NCBI GenBank assembly: GCA_937981555.1
Contig: CALJOK010000012.1
Location: forward strand, 1-64,000
Source of the DNA: an uncultured Saprospiraceae bacterium
Lineage (GTDB): Bacteria > Bacteroidota > Bacteroidia > Chitinophagales > Saprospiraceae
Direction: 5' to 3'
Length of the DNA: 64,000 bases
This document shows, in pieces, positions 35,102 to 44,892 of this stretch. The notes under the pieces are model-generated. The model was not told where the DNA came from. It did not search any database and saw only the letters and a list, made by a program, of their open reading frames with translations. Position 1 is the first letter of the stretch. Each line of letters opens with the position of its first letter. Both the position numbers and the translations under genes were made by a program.

Positions 35102-38100
35102 ATGCGAATAATCCTATCTACTTTATTTTTCCTTTTTCTAAGCCTAAATTTATTTAGTCAAAATCCTTGGACTGATGTTTCTAAAAATGCAATCACTAAT
35201 TTGCATGAAGAAAATTTTAATCCTCTGCCAAGTGAATACCGAGTGATTAATTTAGATTTTGCGGAATTAAAAAATCATTTGGAAAATGCACCAATGGAAT
35301 TTACAGAGGCAGCAAAAAATAATCCTTTGATTCTTGCTTTGCCGATGCCTGACGGAACGATGCAAAATTTTGAAGTAGCTAAATCTCCGATGATGGAGCA
35401 AGGTCTCGCTGACAAATTTCCCGAAATAAAAACGTTCATTTTACAAGGTGTCGATGATCCAACTGCAGTAGGTAGAATGGATTTTAATTCAAATAACTTT
35501 CATGCATTTTTACGATCTGCTAATGGTGCATTTTTGATTGATCCTGCAGGCGATCACTATATTAGTTTTTATAAAAAAAATAAATACGTTCCAAAGAACA
35601 CTCGTCCTGAATGTGGATTTGAGCATATTGATGACGATAATATTTTGCAAGTATCTACTCGAACAACTTTTTCCGTAGGAGAAGAATTACGCATCTATAG
35701 AATTGCGGTAAGTACAACTGGAGAGTATGCATCCTACCATGGTGGATCCGTAGCGAGTGTGATGAATGCCATCACCACTACGATCAATCGAATCAATACC
35801 GTTTATGAAATTGATATTGCAGTTCGTCTAGTTTTGATTGCGGATAATGACCAGTTAGTTTTTTTGGATGCAGACAATGATCCATTTGACAATAATAGTG
35901 CTGGTGGAATGTTGAATCAAAATCCAACTACGATCAATACAATTATTGGTGCAGAGAATTATGATATTGGTCATGTCTTTGCCACAGGTGGTGCTGGGTT
36001 GGCAGGTTTGGGAGTTGTTTGTTCCAATGGAAAAGCAAGAGGAACAACTGGTGTTTTTCCTCCGACTGGCGATTTTTTTGATATTGATTATGTATCGCAT
36101 GAGATTGGTCATCAGTTTGGCGCAAGTCATACTTTTAATAATTGTGGCGGGAACGAAAGTTCAGGAACTGCTTTCGAACCAGGAAGTGGTTCTACAATTA
36201 TGGCTTATGCAAGTTTGTGTGGAGTGAATAATGTTCAGTTTAGTAGCGACCCATATTTCCATGGAATTAGTTTGCAAAACATCTTTGACTTCATGGATGC
36301 AGGTGGAGTAGATTGTGCTGAAACAATGCCTACAAATAATACTCCACCATCAGTAGAAATTATTTCCGGCGGTTTTAATATTCCGATCAGCACGCCTTTC
36401 GAGTTGACTGCAATAGGAAATGATGTCGATGGAGATATCTTGACATATTGCTGGGAACAATTTGATACAGGCACAACAAGTACGCTTGGAACGCCGATGG
36501 GAAATGCACCACTCTTTAGAACTTACCTTCCTACTGCTTCACCTACGCGAGTTTTCCCAAGAATAGAAAATGTGATTAATAACAATCTATTTACGGATGT
36601 AGAATATACACCTGATTATGAGCGTGGACTAACTTTCAATGTTGCAGTCCGAGATAATAATGCAGGTGCAGGAGGAATTACTTGGGATGAATTGCATTTT
36701 GATGTAACGGAAACTGCAGGGCCATTTGAAGTTTTAAATCCAAATACTGCGACAACTTGGGAGGTTGGACAATGGCTTGAAGTAAATTGGGATGTAGCGA
36801 ATACAGATAATAATGTAGTCAATTGTCAAAGAGTAAATATCAAACTTTCAGTTGATGGTGGCTACACTTATCCTTATCTTTTGACAGATAATGTTCCGAA
36901 TAATGGGAGTGCATTTATTTCCGTTCCAAATGTTTTGACAGATCAGGCAAGAGTTCGAGTAGAGGCGGCGGATAATATTTTCTTTGACATTTCGAATACT
37001 AATTTTACAATTGCTCCTCCTTCACAGCCAGGGTTTTCCTATTTTATTTCACCTAATTATCAAGAAATTTGTTTACCTGCTAATACGACAATTGATATCG
37101 TAACAGATTCACTTTTAGGATTTAATGATCTCGTAACCTATAATATTACATCTACGATTCCTACTGGAATTACTACAAGTTTTAGTGAAAATCCAGCATT
37201 GCCATCAGAAGGAAGTTTGTTGAATTTGGATATGAGTAATTATGGTTTTACCGATACTTTTGATGTGACAATTCAGGCCATTGCAATGGGATTAGACACT
37301 AGTTATCGGACGGTAACTATTCGTACGATTGGGAATGATTTTTCTGATTTAGTAATGGAAACTCCAGCAGATGGAGCAGGTGGAATTCCTGAATTACAGC
37401 AATTCAATTGGCATAGTGCTCAAGCTGCAGATCAGTACTTTGTACAAATTGCGAGAAGTCCAACTTTTGATCCTTCCTCAATCCATGAAGAATTGATCAC
37501 GACAGATACTTTCTTTTCGCCATCCACACAATTAGAAATTAGTACTCCCTATTATTGGAGAGTACGTGCTTCAAATGAATGTGGTGATCAAGACTTTCTA
37601 GCGACGAAATCATTTCACACCCTAGTTTTTGCTTGCGAAGTTTACGAAAACAATGCTGCTGAGACCATCCCTTCGACAGGTCAAGCAACAATAGAAAATA
37701 AGATTACCGTTCCTGCTGGAGGTTCTATAAGTGATGTTAATGTTTCCAAAATAAAAGGCAACCATAATAATATGAATCATTTGGATGTTTCACTCATCAG
37801 TCCTATGGAAACAGAAGTTCTACTGTTTTCTAATATTTGTTTGACCTCTACAAATTTTGATTTAGGTTTAAATGACGAAGCTGCTCAATCAATTAGTTGT
37901 CCCCCAAATAACGGAAGTCAGTACATCCCTCAAAATCCGCTTTCTGCATTTGATAATGAACCTGCGGAAGGTGAATGGATTTTAAAAACAGTCGTTAACA
38001 ATACAGCAGGTAATGGTGGAAAGATTTCGGAATTCCATTTGGAGTTATGTGCAGATGTAAATTTGAGTTCTCCTTACTTGGTAACCAACGAATTATTGCC

Positions 38101-38677
38101 AGTTCCTCCTTCGCAAGGTCGTCAAGTAACTGATGAATTTCTATTGGTGCAAGACGATAATAATACTCCAATGGAATTAGAATACACTTTAGTTGGTGCT
38201 CCTGAACATGGGCAAATTTTCTTTTTAGGAACTCCTGTCAATGTCGGAAATATTTTCCGTCAAAGTTCATTAGACGCAGGCAATGTCATCTACGTTCACA
38301 ATGGCGATCCGAATCAATTCGACTCTTTCACCTTTACTGTTACAGATGGAGAAGGTGGTTTTTTGGGAACACCTCAATTCGATATTGAGATTGATCCTGA
38401 TGCGGTAGTAAATGTAAATGAAGTGTTACAAGATGATGAGATTCGAATTTTTCCAAATCCAAATGATGGTAATTTTAATATCCTTTTTGAAAAACCAGTC
38501 TGGGAAGATTTAGATTTGAAAATGTACAATGTTCACGGTCAATTGATTTTGGAGAAAAATTTAGCTCGTGGTGGTTTCAAATTTGAAGTGCAAACTCCGT
38601 CGGTTGCTGCTGGAATTTATTTTGTAAAAATAGAAACTACGAATGAGTTTTTAGTTAAAAGAATAATTGTGAAATAG
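35102..38677 (+). CDS. secreted M12B-like metalloprotease with T9SS C-terminal tail
   Basis: This 1191-aa protein starts at 35102, where the signal peptide begins (MRIILSTLFFLFLSLNLFSQ). A propeptide-like region spans residues ~20-190. A reprolysin-like domain carries the zinc site HEIGHQFGASH (His333, Glu334, His337, His343) and a Met-turn IMAYASLC. Ig/fibronectin-like modules follow. A proprotein-convertase P-like domain lies around residues 850-990 (IPSTGQATIENKITVPAGG to GGKISEFHLELC), then a cadherin-like module with FTFTVTDGEGG. The last ~80 residues (IRIFPNPNDGNFNI to KRIIVK) are a type IX secretion sorting domain. It would be exported by the system that PorQ serves. Confidence 0.93.
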   Translation: MRIILSTLFFLFLSLNLFSQNPWTDVSKNAITNLHEENFNPLPSEYRVINLDFAELKNHLENAPMEFTEAAKNNPLILALPMPDGTMQNFEVAKSPMMEQGLADKFPEIKTFILQGVDDPTAVGRMDFNSNNFHAFLRSANGAFLIDPAGDHYISFYKKNKYVPKNTRPECGFEHIDDDNILQVSTRTTFSVGEELRIYRIAVSTTGEYASYHGGSVASVMNAITTTINRINTVYEIDIAVRLVLIADNDQLVFLDADNDPFDNNSAGGMLNQNPTTINTIIGAENYDIGHVFATGGAGLAGLGVVCSNGKARGTTGVFPPTGDFFDIDYVSHEIGHQFGASHTFNNCGGNESSGTAFEPGSGSTIMAYASLCGVNNVQFSSDPYFHGISLQNIFDFMDAGGVDCAETMPTNNTPPSVEIISGGFNIPISTPFELTAIGNDVDGDILTYCWEQFDTGTTSTLGTPMGNAPLFRTYLPTASPTRVFPRIENVINNNLFTDVEYTPDYERGLTFNVAVRDNNAGAGGITWDELHFDVTETAGPFEVLNPNTATTWEVGQWLEVNWDVANTDNNVVNCQRVNIKLSVDGGYTYPYLLTDNVPNNGSAFISVPNVLTDQARVRVEAADNIFFDISNTNFTIAPPSQPGFSYFISPNYQEICLPANTTIDIVTDSLLGFNDLVTYNITSTIPTGITTSFSENPALPSEGSLLNLDMSNYGFTDTFDVTIQAIAMGLDTSYRTVTIRTIGNDFSDLVMETPADGAGGIPELQQFNWHSAQAADQYFVQIARSPTFDPSSIHEELITTDTFFSPSTQLEISTPYYWRVRASNECGDQDFLATKSFHTLVFACEVYENNAAETIPSTGQATIENKITVPAGGSISDVNVSKIKGNHNNMNHLDVSLISPMETEVLLFSNICLTSTNFDLGLNDEAAQSISCPPNNGSQYIPQNPLSAFDNEPAEGEWILKTVVNNTAGNGGKISEFHLELCADVNLSSPYLVTNELLPVPPSQGRQVTDEFLLVQDDNNTPMELEYTLVGAPEHGQIFFLGTPVNVGNIFRQSSLDAGNVIYVHNGDPNQFDSFTFTVTDGEGGFLGTPQFDIEIDPDAVVNVNEVLQDDEIRIFPNPNDGNFNILFEKPVWEDLDLKMYNVHGQLILEKNLARGGFKFEVQTPSVAAGIYFVKIETTNEFLVKRIIVK

Positions 38678-38726
38678 TTTTTTTTGCTGCTGACTTGAAA
38701 TGATTTTCAAGGCAGCAGCAAAAAAA
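38678..38726. terminator. bidirectional terminator
   Basis: TTTTTTTTGCTGCTGaCTTGAAA and TTTCAAGgCAGCAGCAAAAAAA pair between convergent genes. Confidence 0.9.
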
Positions 38727-39350
38727 TCACCCTCCCATCAATTGACAGATTAACCCAATCGCCATCAATCCTACCACACCTGACACCACAATATTCCAAG
38801 TCCGTTGCTTCACTTTCAATATATCCATTGCTACAAATGCAATCACTAAAATGATCGCAACGATCATTAATTGTCCTAATTCCAATCCAACATTAAAAGC
38901 AAAAAGCGACCACACCAAACTCTCATCCGCATCCAATACACTTTTCAGATAATTAGAAAATCCCATTCCATGAATCAATCCAAAAAAGAAAGCGAAAAAA
39001 TAATTGACTATTATTTGTCGAGTGAGATAGGCAATTTTGCTCGGAGTCATTTTTCCAGCTCTTGGTTGATTTGTCCTAGAAAAAATATTATATAAACAGG
39101 TTAAAACAATCGTAACTGGAATCAAAAGTTCAATCACATCTTTTGGAAAAGTAATTATATTTAAAGCTGCCAATGCTAACGTCACCGAATGTCCAATCGT
39201 AAATGCAGTTACCAAAATCGCCACTCGTTTCCATTCATGCAAGCGATAAATTGCACACAACGCAATGACAAAAAGAATATGGTCATAAGCAGTAATATCT
39301 GCAATATGATTAAAACCTATCTTAGCATAAATTGAAAAAGCTGATTCCAT
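38727..39350 (-). CDS. HupE/UreJ-like membrane protein
   Basis: This 207-aa protein has six or so membrane spans. HIADITAYDHILFV, FTIGHSVTL, FFGLIHGMGFS and FNVGLELGQL match the HupE/UreJ family, whose members are associated with nickel or other metal handling. The His in the motifs probably lines a metal path. No hydrogenase or urease genes are nearby. It lies 65 bp downstream of the 330-aa membrane protein on the same strand. Confidence 0.85.
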   Translation of the reverse strand: MESAFSIYAKIGFNHIADITAYDHILFVIALCAIYRLHEWKRVAILVTAFTIGHSVTLALAALNIITFPKDVIELLIPVTIVLTCLYNIFSRTNQPRAGKMTPSKIAYLTRQIIVNYFFAFFFGLIHGMGFSNYLKSVLDADESLVWSLFAFNVGLELGQLMIVAIILVIAFVAMDILKVKQRTWNIVVSGVVGLMAIGLICQLMGG

Positions 39351-39415
39351 GTTTTAGTAAAATTTTATTAGACTTATTAGCCTTTGAAAAAGAGATTGCT
39401 CCACAAGTATACATT

Positions 39416-40408
39416 TTAAAGCGTAATCATCTTTATCAACGAATCTATCACTTTATTTCGACTCAATTGATAATCTTCATAAGAAATAATATCCTTCAAT
39501 TTGTTATTATTATTTCGAGTATTTCTAGAAGCAATGTTGAGGATCATTTCAAGGTCTTGGTTTTTATGCTTTTTTAGAATGATGATTTCCTCAATTACTT
39601 TTTCAATATCATCTTTTGCAATTTTTTTCATCCACGTTTGCTTATTGTCATCCATGGTAAATTTTGCAAACTCGCCTAATTCTTGATCCGAAGCTGTATC
39701 TTCGCCCACCCAAATATCCGCTAGTTCATAAAAGCTCAATTCATTTATCCAATTAAATGTAAACGACAACATCACCACCGAAAGCGTCAATGCTGGCCCC
39801 AACATATAAGTATTCATGTGTTCAAATTTCCCTTGCGAAGAAGGCCAAACTTCCAATCCAATCACTACCAAAAAAAATATCACCGCAATCACACCCAATA
39901 ACTTCAATCCACGACGAACTAAATATCTAGCCACAAAAAAGCCCATCAAAGACATCGCCGTCACTCCAACTATCCAATCAAAATAATCCATCCATGGCGC
40001 AGATTCCATACTCGAAAAAAATATCAACCAAACAAATCCTAAAAAGTAAATTCCATTTTTCCAATAAACATTTTCAACTATACTATCCACCGCATGACTA
40101 CTTAAAGAGAAAAAGGGAAGTGATAAAAAATAGCACATACTAATCAAACCTGAAAGTACAAAGTAAATTTTGGCAGTTGGTTCATCATAATCAATTACAA
40201 AAAGTGAAACCATTCCAATCCCAAAATAAAGCGCATAAGCCATTGCAATAAAAATCAATCCTTCCCCATGCTTTACTTTAGCTCCTTTCTTTCCTTTTGA
40301 AATCGCCCAAAAATAAAATAGCATCACCGCAATCAACAAACAGAATAAAGAAAAGAAAAGCCGGTTTTTATCAGCGTCAACATTTAATATTTCAATTATT
40401 TTTTCCAC
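39416..40408 (-). CDS. polytopic membrane protein, hypothetical
   Basis: This 330-aa protein has about seven hydrophobic segments (residues ~15-225) and a ~100-residue charged helical C-terminus (KKIAKDDIEKVIEEIIILKK, NIASRNTRNNNNK). I do not recognise the family. It may be cotranscribed with the HupE-like gene downstream. Confidence 0.65.
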   Translation of the reverse strand: MEKIIEILNVDADKNRLFFSLFCLLIAVMLFYFWAISKGKKGAKVKHGEGLIFIAMAYALYFGIGMVSLFVIDYDEPTAKIYFVLSGLISMCYFLSLPFFSLSSHAVDSIVENVYWKNGIYFLGFVWLIFFSSMESAPWMDYFDWIVGVTAMSLMGFFVARYLVRRGLKLLGVIAVIFFLVVIGLEVWPSSQGKFEHMNTYMLGPALTLSVVMLSFTFNWINELSFYELADIWVGEDTASDQELGEFAKFTMDDNKQTWMKKIAKDDIEKVIEEIIILKKHKNQDLEMILNIASRNTRNNNNKLKDIISYEDYQLSRNKVIDSLIKMITL

Positions 40409-40500
40409 AAGTTTCCTTTTTGTTAAAATTAGTTTTTATGGTCAATGTGAATTTAGAAAATTATATTGACCTAGTCTTTTATTTATTTGGAAAAAATCAA

Positions 40501-40534
40501 AAAAGGATGCTCGAAATTAATCGAACATCCCTTT
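40501..40534. terminator. terminator downstream of ahcY
   Basis: AAAAGGATGcTCGA pairs with TCGAaCATCCcTTT. It lies 77 bp beyond the leftward ahcY stop, at the head-side of the membrane protein gene. Confidence 0.6.
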
Positions 40535-40611
40535 AATATTTTTCAAAATAAACTAAATAAGTTTAAGTAAAAATTCATCACTCATCACTTACTAATATAT
40601 CACTAAAAATT

Positions 40612-41925
40612 CTAGTATCTGTAGTACTCAGGCTTATAAGGTCCTTCTACTTTTACGCTAATGTAATCTGCTTGATCTTTAGATAATTCTTCTAATTCAA
40701 CTCCGATTTTAGCTAAATGTAAACGAGCTACTTTCTCATCCAAGTGCTTAGGTAACATGTAAACTTCATTTCCGTATTTGTCGTTTTCTTTATTTTCCCA
40801 AAGTTCTAACTGAGCCAAAACTTGGTTAGTAAATGAGTTAGACATTACGAAAGATGGGTGACCAGTTGCACAACCTAAGTTTACTAATCGACCTTCTGCT
40901 AAAACCAAAAGATCTTTTCCATCAATAGTATATTTGTCAACTTGTGGTTTGATTTCATCTTTAGTATCACCATAAGCTCCATTCAACCAACCCATGTCGA
41001 TTTCATTATCGAAGTGACCGATGTTACAAACGATAGTTTTATCATTCATCATCCTGAAATATTTTTCAGTAATGATATCTTTGTTACCTGTAGCAGTAAC
41101 TACGATGCTCGCCTCAGCCAAAGCATTTTCCATTCTCTTAACTGCGAATCCGTCCATTGCAGCTTGAAGCGCACAAATAGGATCAATCTCAGTTACAATT
41201 ACTCGGCAACCTGCACCTCTCAAAGAAGCAGCAGAACCTTTACCCACATCTCCATAACCTGCAACAACTGCAACTTTACCAGCCATCATAATATCAGTTG
41301 CTCTTCTGATTGCATCAACTAAAGATTCTTTACATCCATATTTGTTATCAAATTTAGATTTAGTAACTGAATCATTAATATTGATTGCTGGCAATTTCAA
41401 AGAACCATTCATTTGACGCTCATATAATCTGTGAACACCAGTTGTAGTCTCTTCAGAAATTCCACCAATTCCGTCAACCATTTCAGGGAAACGATCTAAA
41501 ACCATATTTGTCAAATCACCTCCATCATCCAAAATCATATTCAAAGGTTTTCCACCTTCGAATGCAGTTAATGTCTGCTCGATACACCAGTCAAATTCTT
41601 CTTCTGTCAATCCTTTCCAAGCAAAAACAGGAACTCCTGTTACAGCAATTGCAGCAGCAGCTTGATCTTGTGTAGAGAAAATGTTACAAGATGACCAAGT
41701 TACTTCAGCACCTAAAGCTGTTAATGTTTCGATCAAAACTGCAGTCTGGATAGTCATATGAAGACATCCTGCGATACGCGCACCTTTCAATGGTTTCGAT
41801 GCACCAAATTCGTCTCTCAATGCCATCAAACCTGGCATTTCTGCTTCAGCAAGATCCATTTCTTTTCGTCCCCAAGCTGCTAGGGAAATATCTTTTACTT
41901 TGTAATTTAACTTTGTGGTTTCCAT
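40612..41925 (-). CDS. ahcY: adenosylhomocysteinase
   Basis: This 437-aa enzyme hydrolyses S-adenosylhomocysteine to adenosine and homocysteine, clearing the product of methylations. It carries [38 protein letters not shown]-binding [19 protein letters not shown], and the C-terminal [13 protein letters not shown] with the conserved Lys-Tyr that completes the NAD site of the neighbouring subunit. It is a complete single gene, divergent from an Lrp-family regulator. Confidence 0.97.
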   Translation of the reverse strand: METTKLNYKVKDISLAAWGRKEMDLAEAEMPGLMALRDEFGASKPLKGARIAGCLHMTIQTAVLIETLTALGAEVTWSSCNIFSTQDQAAAAIAVTGVPVFAWKGLTEEEFDWCIEQTLTAFEGGKPLNMILDDGGDLTNMVLDRFPEMVDGIGGISEETTTGVHRLYERQMNGSLKLPAININDSVTKSKFDNKYGCKESLVDAIRRATDIMMAGKVAVVAGYGDVGKGSAASLRGAGCRVIVTEIDPICALQAAMDGFAVKRMENALAEASIVVTATGNKDIITEKYFRMMNDKTIVCNIGHFDNEIDMGWLNGAYGDTKDEIKPQVDKYTIDGKDLLVLAEGRLVNLGCATGHPSFVMSNSFTNQVLAQLELWENKENDKYGNEVYMLPKHLDEKVARLHLAKIGVELEELSKDQADYISVKVEGPYKPEYYRY

Positions 41926-42204
41926 GAATAGAAAGTTTAATTGTTATTTTAAAATAAGAGTTGTCTAATTTTTTACGATTAAAAAACAGAAATGTTTTTT
42001 TTGGTAAAAATTGATTTGTTTTTAGAAGAATGAATTCATTTTCAGAAATTAAATTCATTTCCAAAACGCCCACAAAGTTAAGTATTTTGGTAATAAAAAG
42101 CACAATTCAAATCTTTACAAGAAATAATTCCTTAATTTTAATAATTTTAAAGGAAATATTCATTATTCACTTTATTTTTTATTAGTTCAAAAGTAATTTT
42201 TCCT

Positions 42205-42675
42205 ATGAAAATAAATTTAGATGCAACCGACCGACAAATTTTAGAAATGCTGCAAGAAGATGCAAAGATTAACATCAAAGAAATTGCTGCAAAATTGAAT
42301 ATGACTAAGACGCCAATTTACGAACGAATCAAACGATTGGAAAAAGAAGGAGTCATTGAAAAATACGTTACTGTGCTCAATCGTAAAAAATTGGGGTCTT
42401 CGATTATCGTTTTTTTGGAAGGATCATTAAAAGTGGAAAAATTTGAACAAGCGGATGAATTTTTTGAAGCGGTGGCTGCTACACCAGAAATAATTGAGTG
42501 CTATCTGTTGGGGGGAGAGAATGATTTTATGTTAAAAGTAATTGCACCTGAGTTAGATAAATACCACGATTTTTATGCAACGAAAATTGCAAGCTTACCT
42601 AGAGTTGGACAAATCAAAAGTTCATTCGTCATTAAAGAAATTAAACACTCGATGAAGTTGCCAAATTTGGAATAA
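42205..42675 (+). CDS. Lrp/AsnC family transcriptional regulator
   Basis: This 156-aa regulator has an N-terminal helix-turn-helix (TDRQILEMLQEDAKINIKEIA, residues 8-28) and a C-terminal RAM/AsnC effector domain (IIECYLLGGENDFMLKVIAPELDKYHDFY). It probably controls an amino-acid gene. It is divergent from ahcY with 279 bp between them, so ahcY or itself are candidate targets. No palindromic operator stood out in that gap. Confidence 0.93.
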   Translation: MKINLDATDRQILEMLQEDAKINIKEIAAKLNMTKTPIYERIKRLEKEGVIEKYVTVLNRKKLGSSIIVFLEGSLKVEKFEQADEFFEAVAATPEIIECYLLGGENDFMLKVIAPELDKYHDFYATKIASLPRVGQIKSSFVIKEIKHSMKLPNLE

Positions 42676-42712
42676 CGTCGCAGCTAACTTTAGTTGGTTT
42701 CTACAAAAGTTG

Positions 42713-42720
42713 TACTTTTG
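42713..42720 (+). promoter_or_regulatory. -7 promoter element
   Basis: TACTTTTG fits TAnnTTTG, with a TTGG 15 bp upstream (42694). It would give a short leader to the lipoprotein ATG at 42761. Confidence 0.55.
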
Positions 42721-42760
42721 CAATATCATTTCTCACAAAAAAATAAACAACAATAACACC

Positions 42761-43213
42761 ATGAAAAAATCCAATTTAATTTTTGCTCTATTCTTTTCAA
42801 TTTTTTGCTTCACCAGTTGCACTCAACCCTCTTCCGAAAATAAAACAGGTAACCAAGACGCAGACTTGGAAGATATTGTAGAAACTCCACCTGAAAAAAA
42901 AGTCAACCAAGCACCTGCTCCTACTACAAATGAAACCAAAAATTCTTCTGCTGATGTTCAGCAAACCATCGGAACCTTTTCGTCAATTGAAGATGGAGAT
43001 TATTATCAACTCCACATGAAAGATGAAAATAAAAAAGAAGCCTCTTTCTATTTTTGGCAAGCTTACGAAGGTGCAGATAAACTCAATGTTGGTAATTGGG
43101 AATCAGTCAAAGGGAAAAAGATTAAGGTCACTTGGCAAAATTCAAAAGAAAAAGATCCTGACAACGGAAAAGAAATAGCTATCAAAAAAATATTAGCGAT
43201 TGATATTTTATGA
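42761..43213 (+). CDS. hypothetical lipoprotein
   Basis: This 150-aa protein has a lipobox CFTSC near residue 20 and a disordered Glu/Pro/Thr/Asn-rich stretch to residue ~70. A compact beta-rich domain follows (EDGDYYQLHMKDENKKEASF, VGNWESVKGKKIKVTWQN), like small OB-type periplasmic domains. The start is the ATG at 42761; the upstream frame extension crosses the promoter. The function is unknown. Confidence 0.7.
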   Translation: MKKSNLIFALFFSIFCFTSCTQPSSENKTGNQDADLEDIVETPPEKKVNQAPAPTTNETKNSSADVQQTIGTFSSIEDGDYYQLHMKDENKKEASFYFWQAYEGADKLNVGNWESVKGKKIKVTWQNSKEKDPDNGKEIAIKKILAIDIL

Positions 43214-43269
43214 TAACGGTATTTTTATACTGGTGAATGATTAACACCAATATATTGACTCCCTCAAAT

Positions 43270-43309
43270 AAAAAAGCGGTAATTCTTAAGTTAAGAATTA
43301 CCGCTTTTT
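43270..43309. terminator. bidirectional terminator
   Basis: AAAAAAGCGGTAATTCTTAA and TTAAGAATTACCGCTTTTT pair perfectly between convergent genes. Confidence 0.9.
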
Positions 43310-43334
43310 CGCAAACAGGATTAACCATCCACTA

Positions 43335-44105
43335 TTAAATAACTCCACTTACTTTTAATTGTGAAACATCAGGGTGATCACTTCCTCCTTCCTTCTCCAA
43401 AGTAATATTTAGACTTGCAGCATTCGCCATGTGAGGAATGGAAATCATTTTTTTATCATCATAATTAATCACTCCCATGTCGACCATTTCATTATTGATG
43501 TCTGCCCATATTTGATACGTTTTTCCAGCAGGAGGTGCAGGTAAATTTTCTAACTTCAAATATGCATTGTCTTTGCCCTCATTCCAGTAAGCAACCACTA
43601 AAGTATTGTCTTCGCCACGCAAATGGATATGTGTCGTATTTGGATCTTTTAAAAATGAATTTTGCGAAGCAAAAATCATTTTCTCATTTTCTACCTGCTC
43701 ACAATCTTTTTGAAATTGTTGAAACTCCGTTGAGAGAATCGCCATTTTATTTTCTGCATTCGCTTTTTCATTCCAAGCAAAAAAAGAAAAAAACAATAAA
43801 CCTACCAGACTTGCAGCTGCCGAAATTACTACCCATTTTGGAATAGAATAATTATTTCGTGCTGCTCTTTCCATTGCATCCTGTTCATCAATTTTTGACA
43901 ACACACTTTTCTTCAATGTAGCTGGAGGAGGAATCGCATGAGCTCGAGCATATTTTTCCATACAGTTTTCTAACCCTCGACAGTCTCCTTTCAACTCTGG
44001 ATAAGTCAACAACATCTCCTCTACCAACTTACTCTCCTCTGGAGTCGTAAGTCCGAGAACATATTGTTCGCATAAACCCGTTTTAATAAATTCTTCTTTC
44101 GTCAT
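43335..44105 (-). CDS. anti-sigma factor, RskA-like
   Basis: This 256-aa protein starts at 44105 (MTKEEFIKTGLCEQYVLGL), one base beyond the sigma-factor stop. The N-terminal ~90 residues are the cytoplasmic sigma-binding domain. One membrane span follows (WVVISAAASLVGLLFFSFFAW), then a coiled segment and an extracytoplasmic RskA C-terminal domain (VAYWNEGKDNAYLKLENLPAP, KTYQIWADINNEMVDMG). It sequesters the sigma factor until an envelope signal leads to its cleavage. Confidence 0.9.
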   Translation of the reverse strand: MTKEEFIKTGLCEQYVLGLTTPEESKLVEEMLLTYPELKGDCRGLENCMEKYARAHAIPPPATLKKSVLSKIDEQDAMERAARNNYSIPKWVVISAAASLVGLLFFSFFAWNEKANAENKMAILSTEFQQFQKDCEQVENEKMIFASQNSFLKDPNTTHIHLRGEDNTLVVAYWNEGKDNAYLKLENLPAPPAGKTYQIWADINNEMVDMGVINYDDKKMISIPHMANAASLNITLEKEGGSDHPDVSQLKVSGVI

Positions 44106-44106
44106 C

Positions 44107-44688
44107 TTATAATAAAAGTGAAATACTATTGAAAAATAAAAATAACCCAATCACACTAGTTACATCAAAAATTCCACGTAACTCTCGTAAGCCAGTTCTC
44201 AATCTCGTTTTTACAGTACCTAACGGAATGTCTAATTCTTCACTCACTTCTTTTTGAGTGAACCCTCTAAAGTAAATCATATCTATGATCTCTTTATATT
44301 TATCGTCCAAATTATTTAATAATTCCTTGACACCTATTTCATCCGGATTTGTTCCTCTGCTCGATACATGATTATATACGTGATCATCGATGCTTTGGTT
44401 TTTCCCTCGTTTTCTAAATCCTGCAGAACGTAATTTATCTATTGCAGTATTTCTAGTAATATTTAACAACCATGTAAACAGCGTTCCTTTCGTCGAATCG
44501 TAAGTCGTTCCTTTTTTCCAAATTTTCACAAATGCATCTTGCATCACATCTTGAGCAATCTCTTCTGACTGAACAATTCTCAAAACTACTCCATAAAGAG
44601 AAGGAGCATAATTATCATAAATAATAGCGATGACTCGCTTATCATTTTGATGCAACATTTCTACGATTTGGCTTTCAACGAATTTCAT
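44107..44688 (-). CDS. ECF sigma factor (SigK-like)
   Basis: This 193-aa sigma-70 family protein has region 2 (VLRIVQSEEIAQDVMQDAFVKIWKKG, LLNITRNTAIDKLRSAG) and region 4 (DMIYFRGFTQKEVSEELDIPLGTVKTRLRTGLREL). The C-terminus is unusual: about 17 hydrophobic residues (VIGLFLFFNSISLLL) follow the HTH. This could tether the protein near the membrane, or reflect translational coupling sequence. It is cotranscribed with the anti-sigma gene and divergent from the fasciclin gene. Confidence 0.93.
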   Translation of the reverse strand: MKFVESQIVEMLHQNDKRVIAIIYDNYAPSLYGVVLRIVQSEEIAQDVMQDAFVKIWKKGTTYDSTKGTLFTWLLNITRNTAIDKLRSAGFRKRGKNQSIDDHVYNHVSSRGTNPDEIGVKELLNNLDDKYKEIIDMIYFRGFTQKEVSEELDIPLGTVKTRLRTGLRELRGIFDVTSVIGLFLFFNSISLLL

Positions 44689-44892
44689 TTGTTAGTTAAA
44701 TAATTATTAGAATAAAAGGAAACTATACTCCCTTTTCTAAAAGTCAGTAACAGAGTGAAAGGAAAAATGTTTAATATTTTTTCTTTCTAAAAAAAACTAA
44801 AAAAAATTCAAAGAGAAAAAACCAAACTCATTTTCGTCTCGTAGGTATGTAGATTTTCAAATTATCTATTTAAAAATAAAACACATTTTAAC

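Noticed and set aside
41846-42103. 85-codon ORF upstream of ahcY
   Set aside because: It overlaps the ahcY start in another frame and has no domain.
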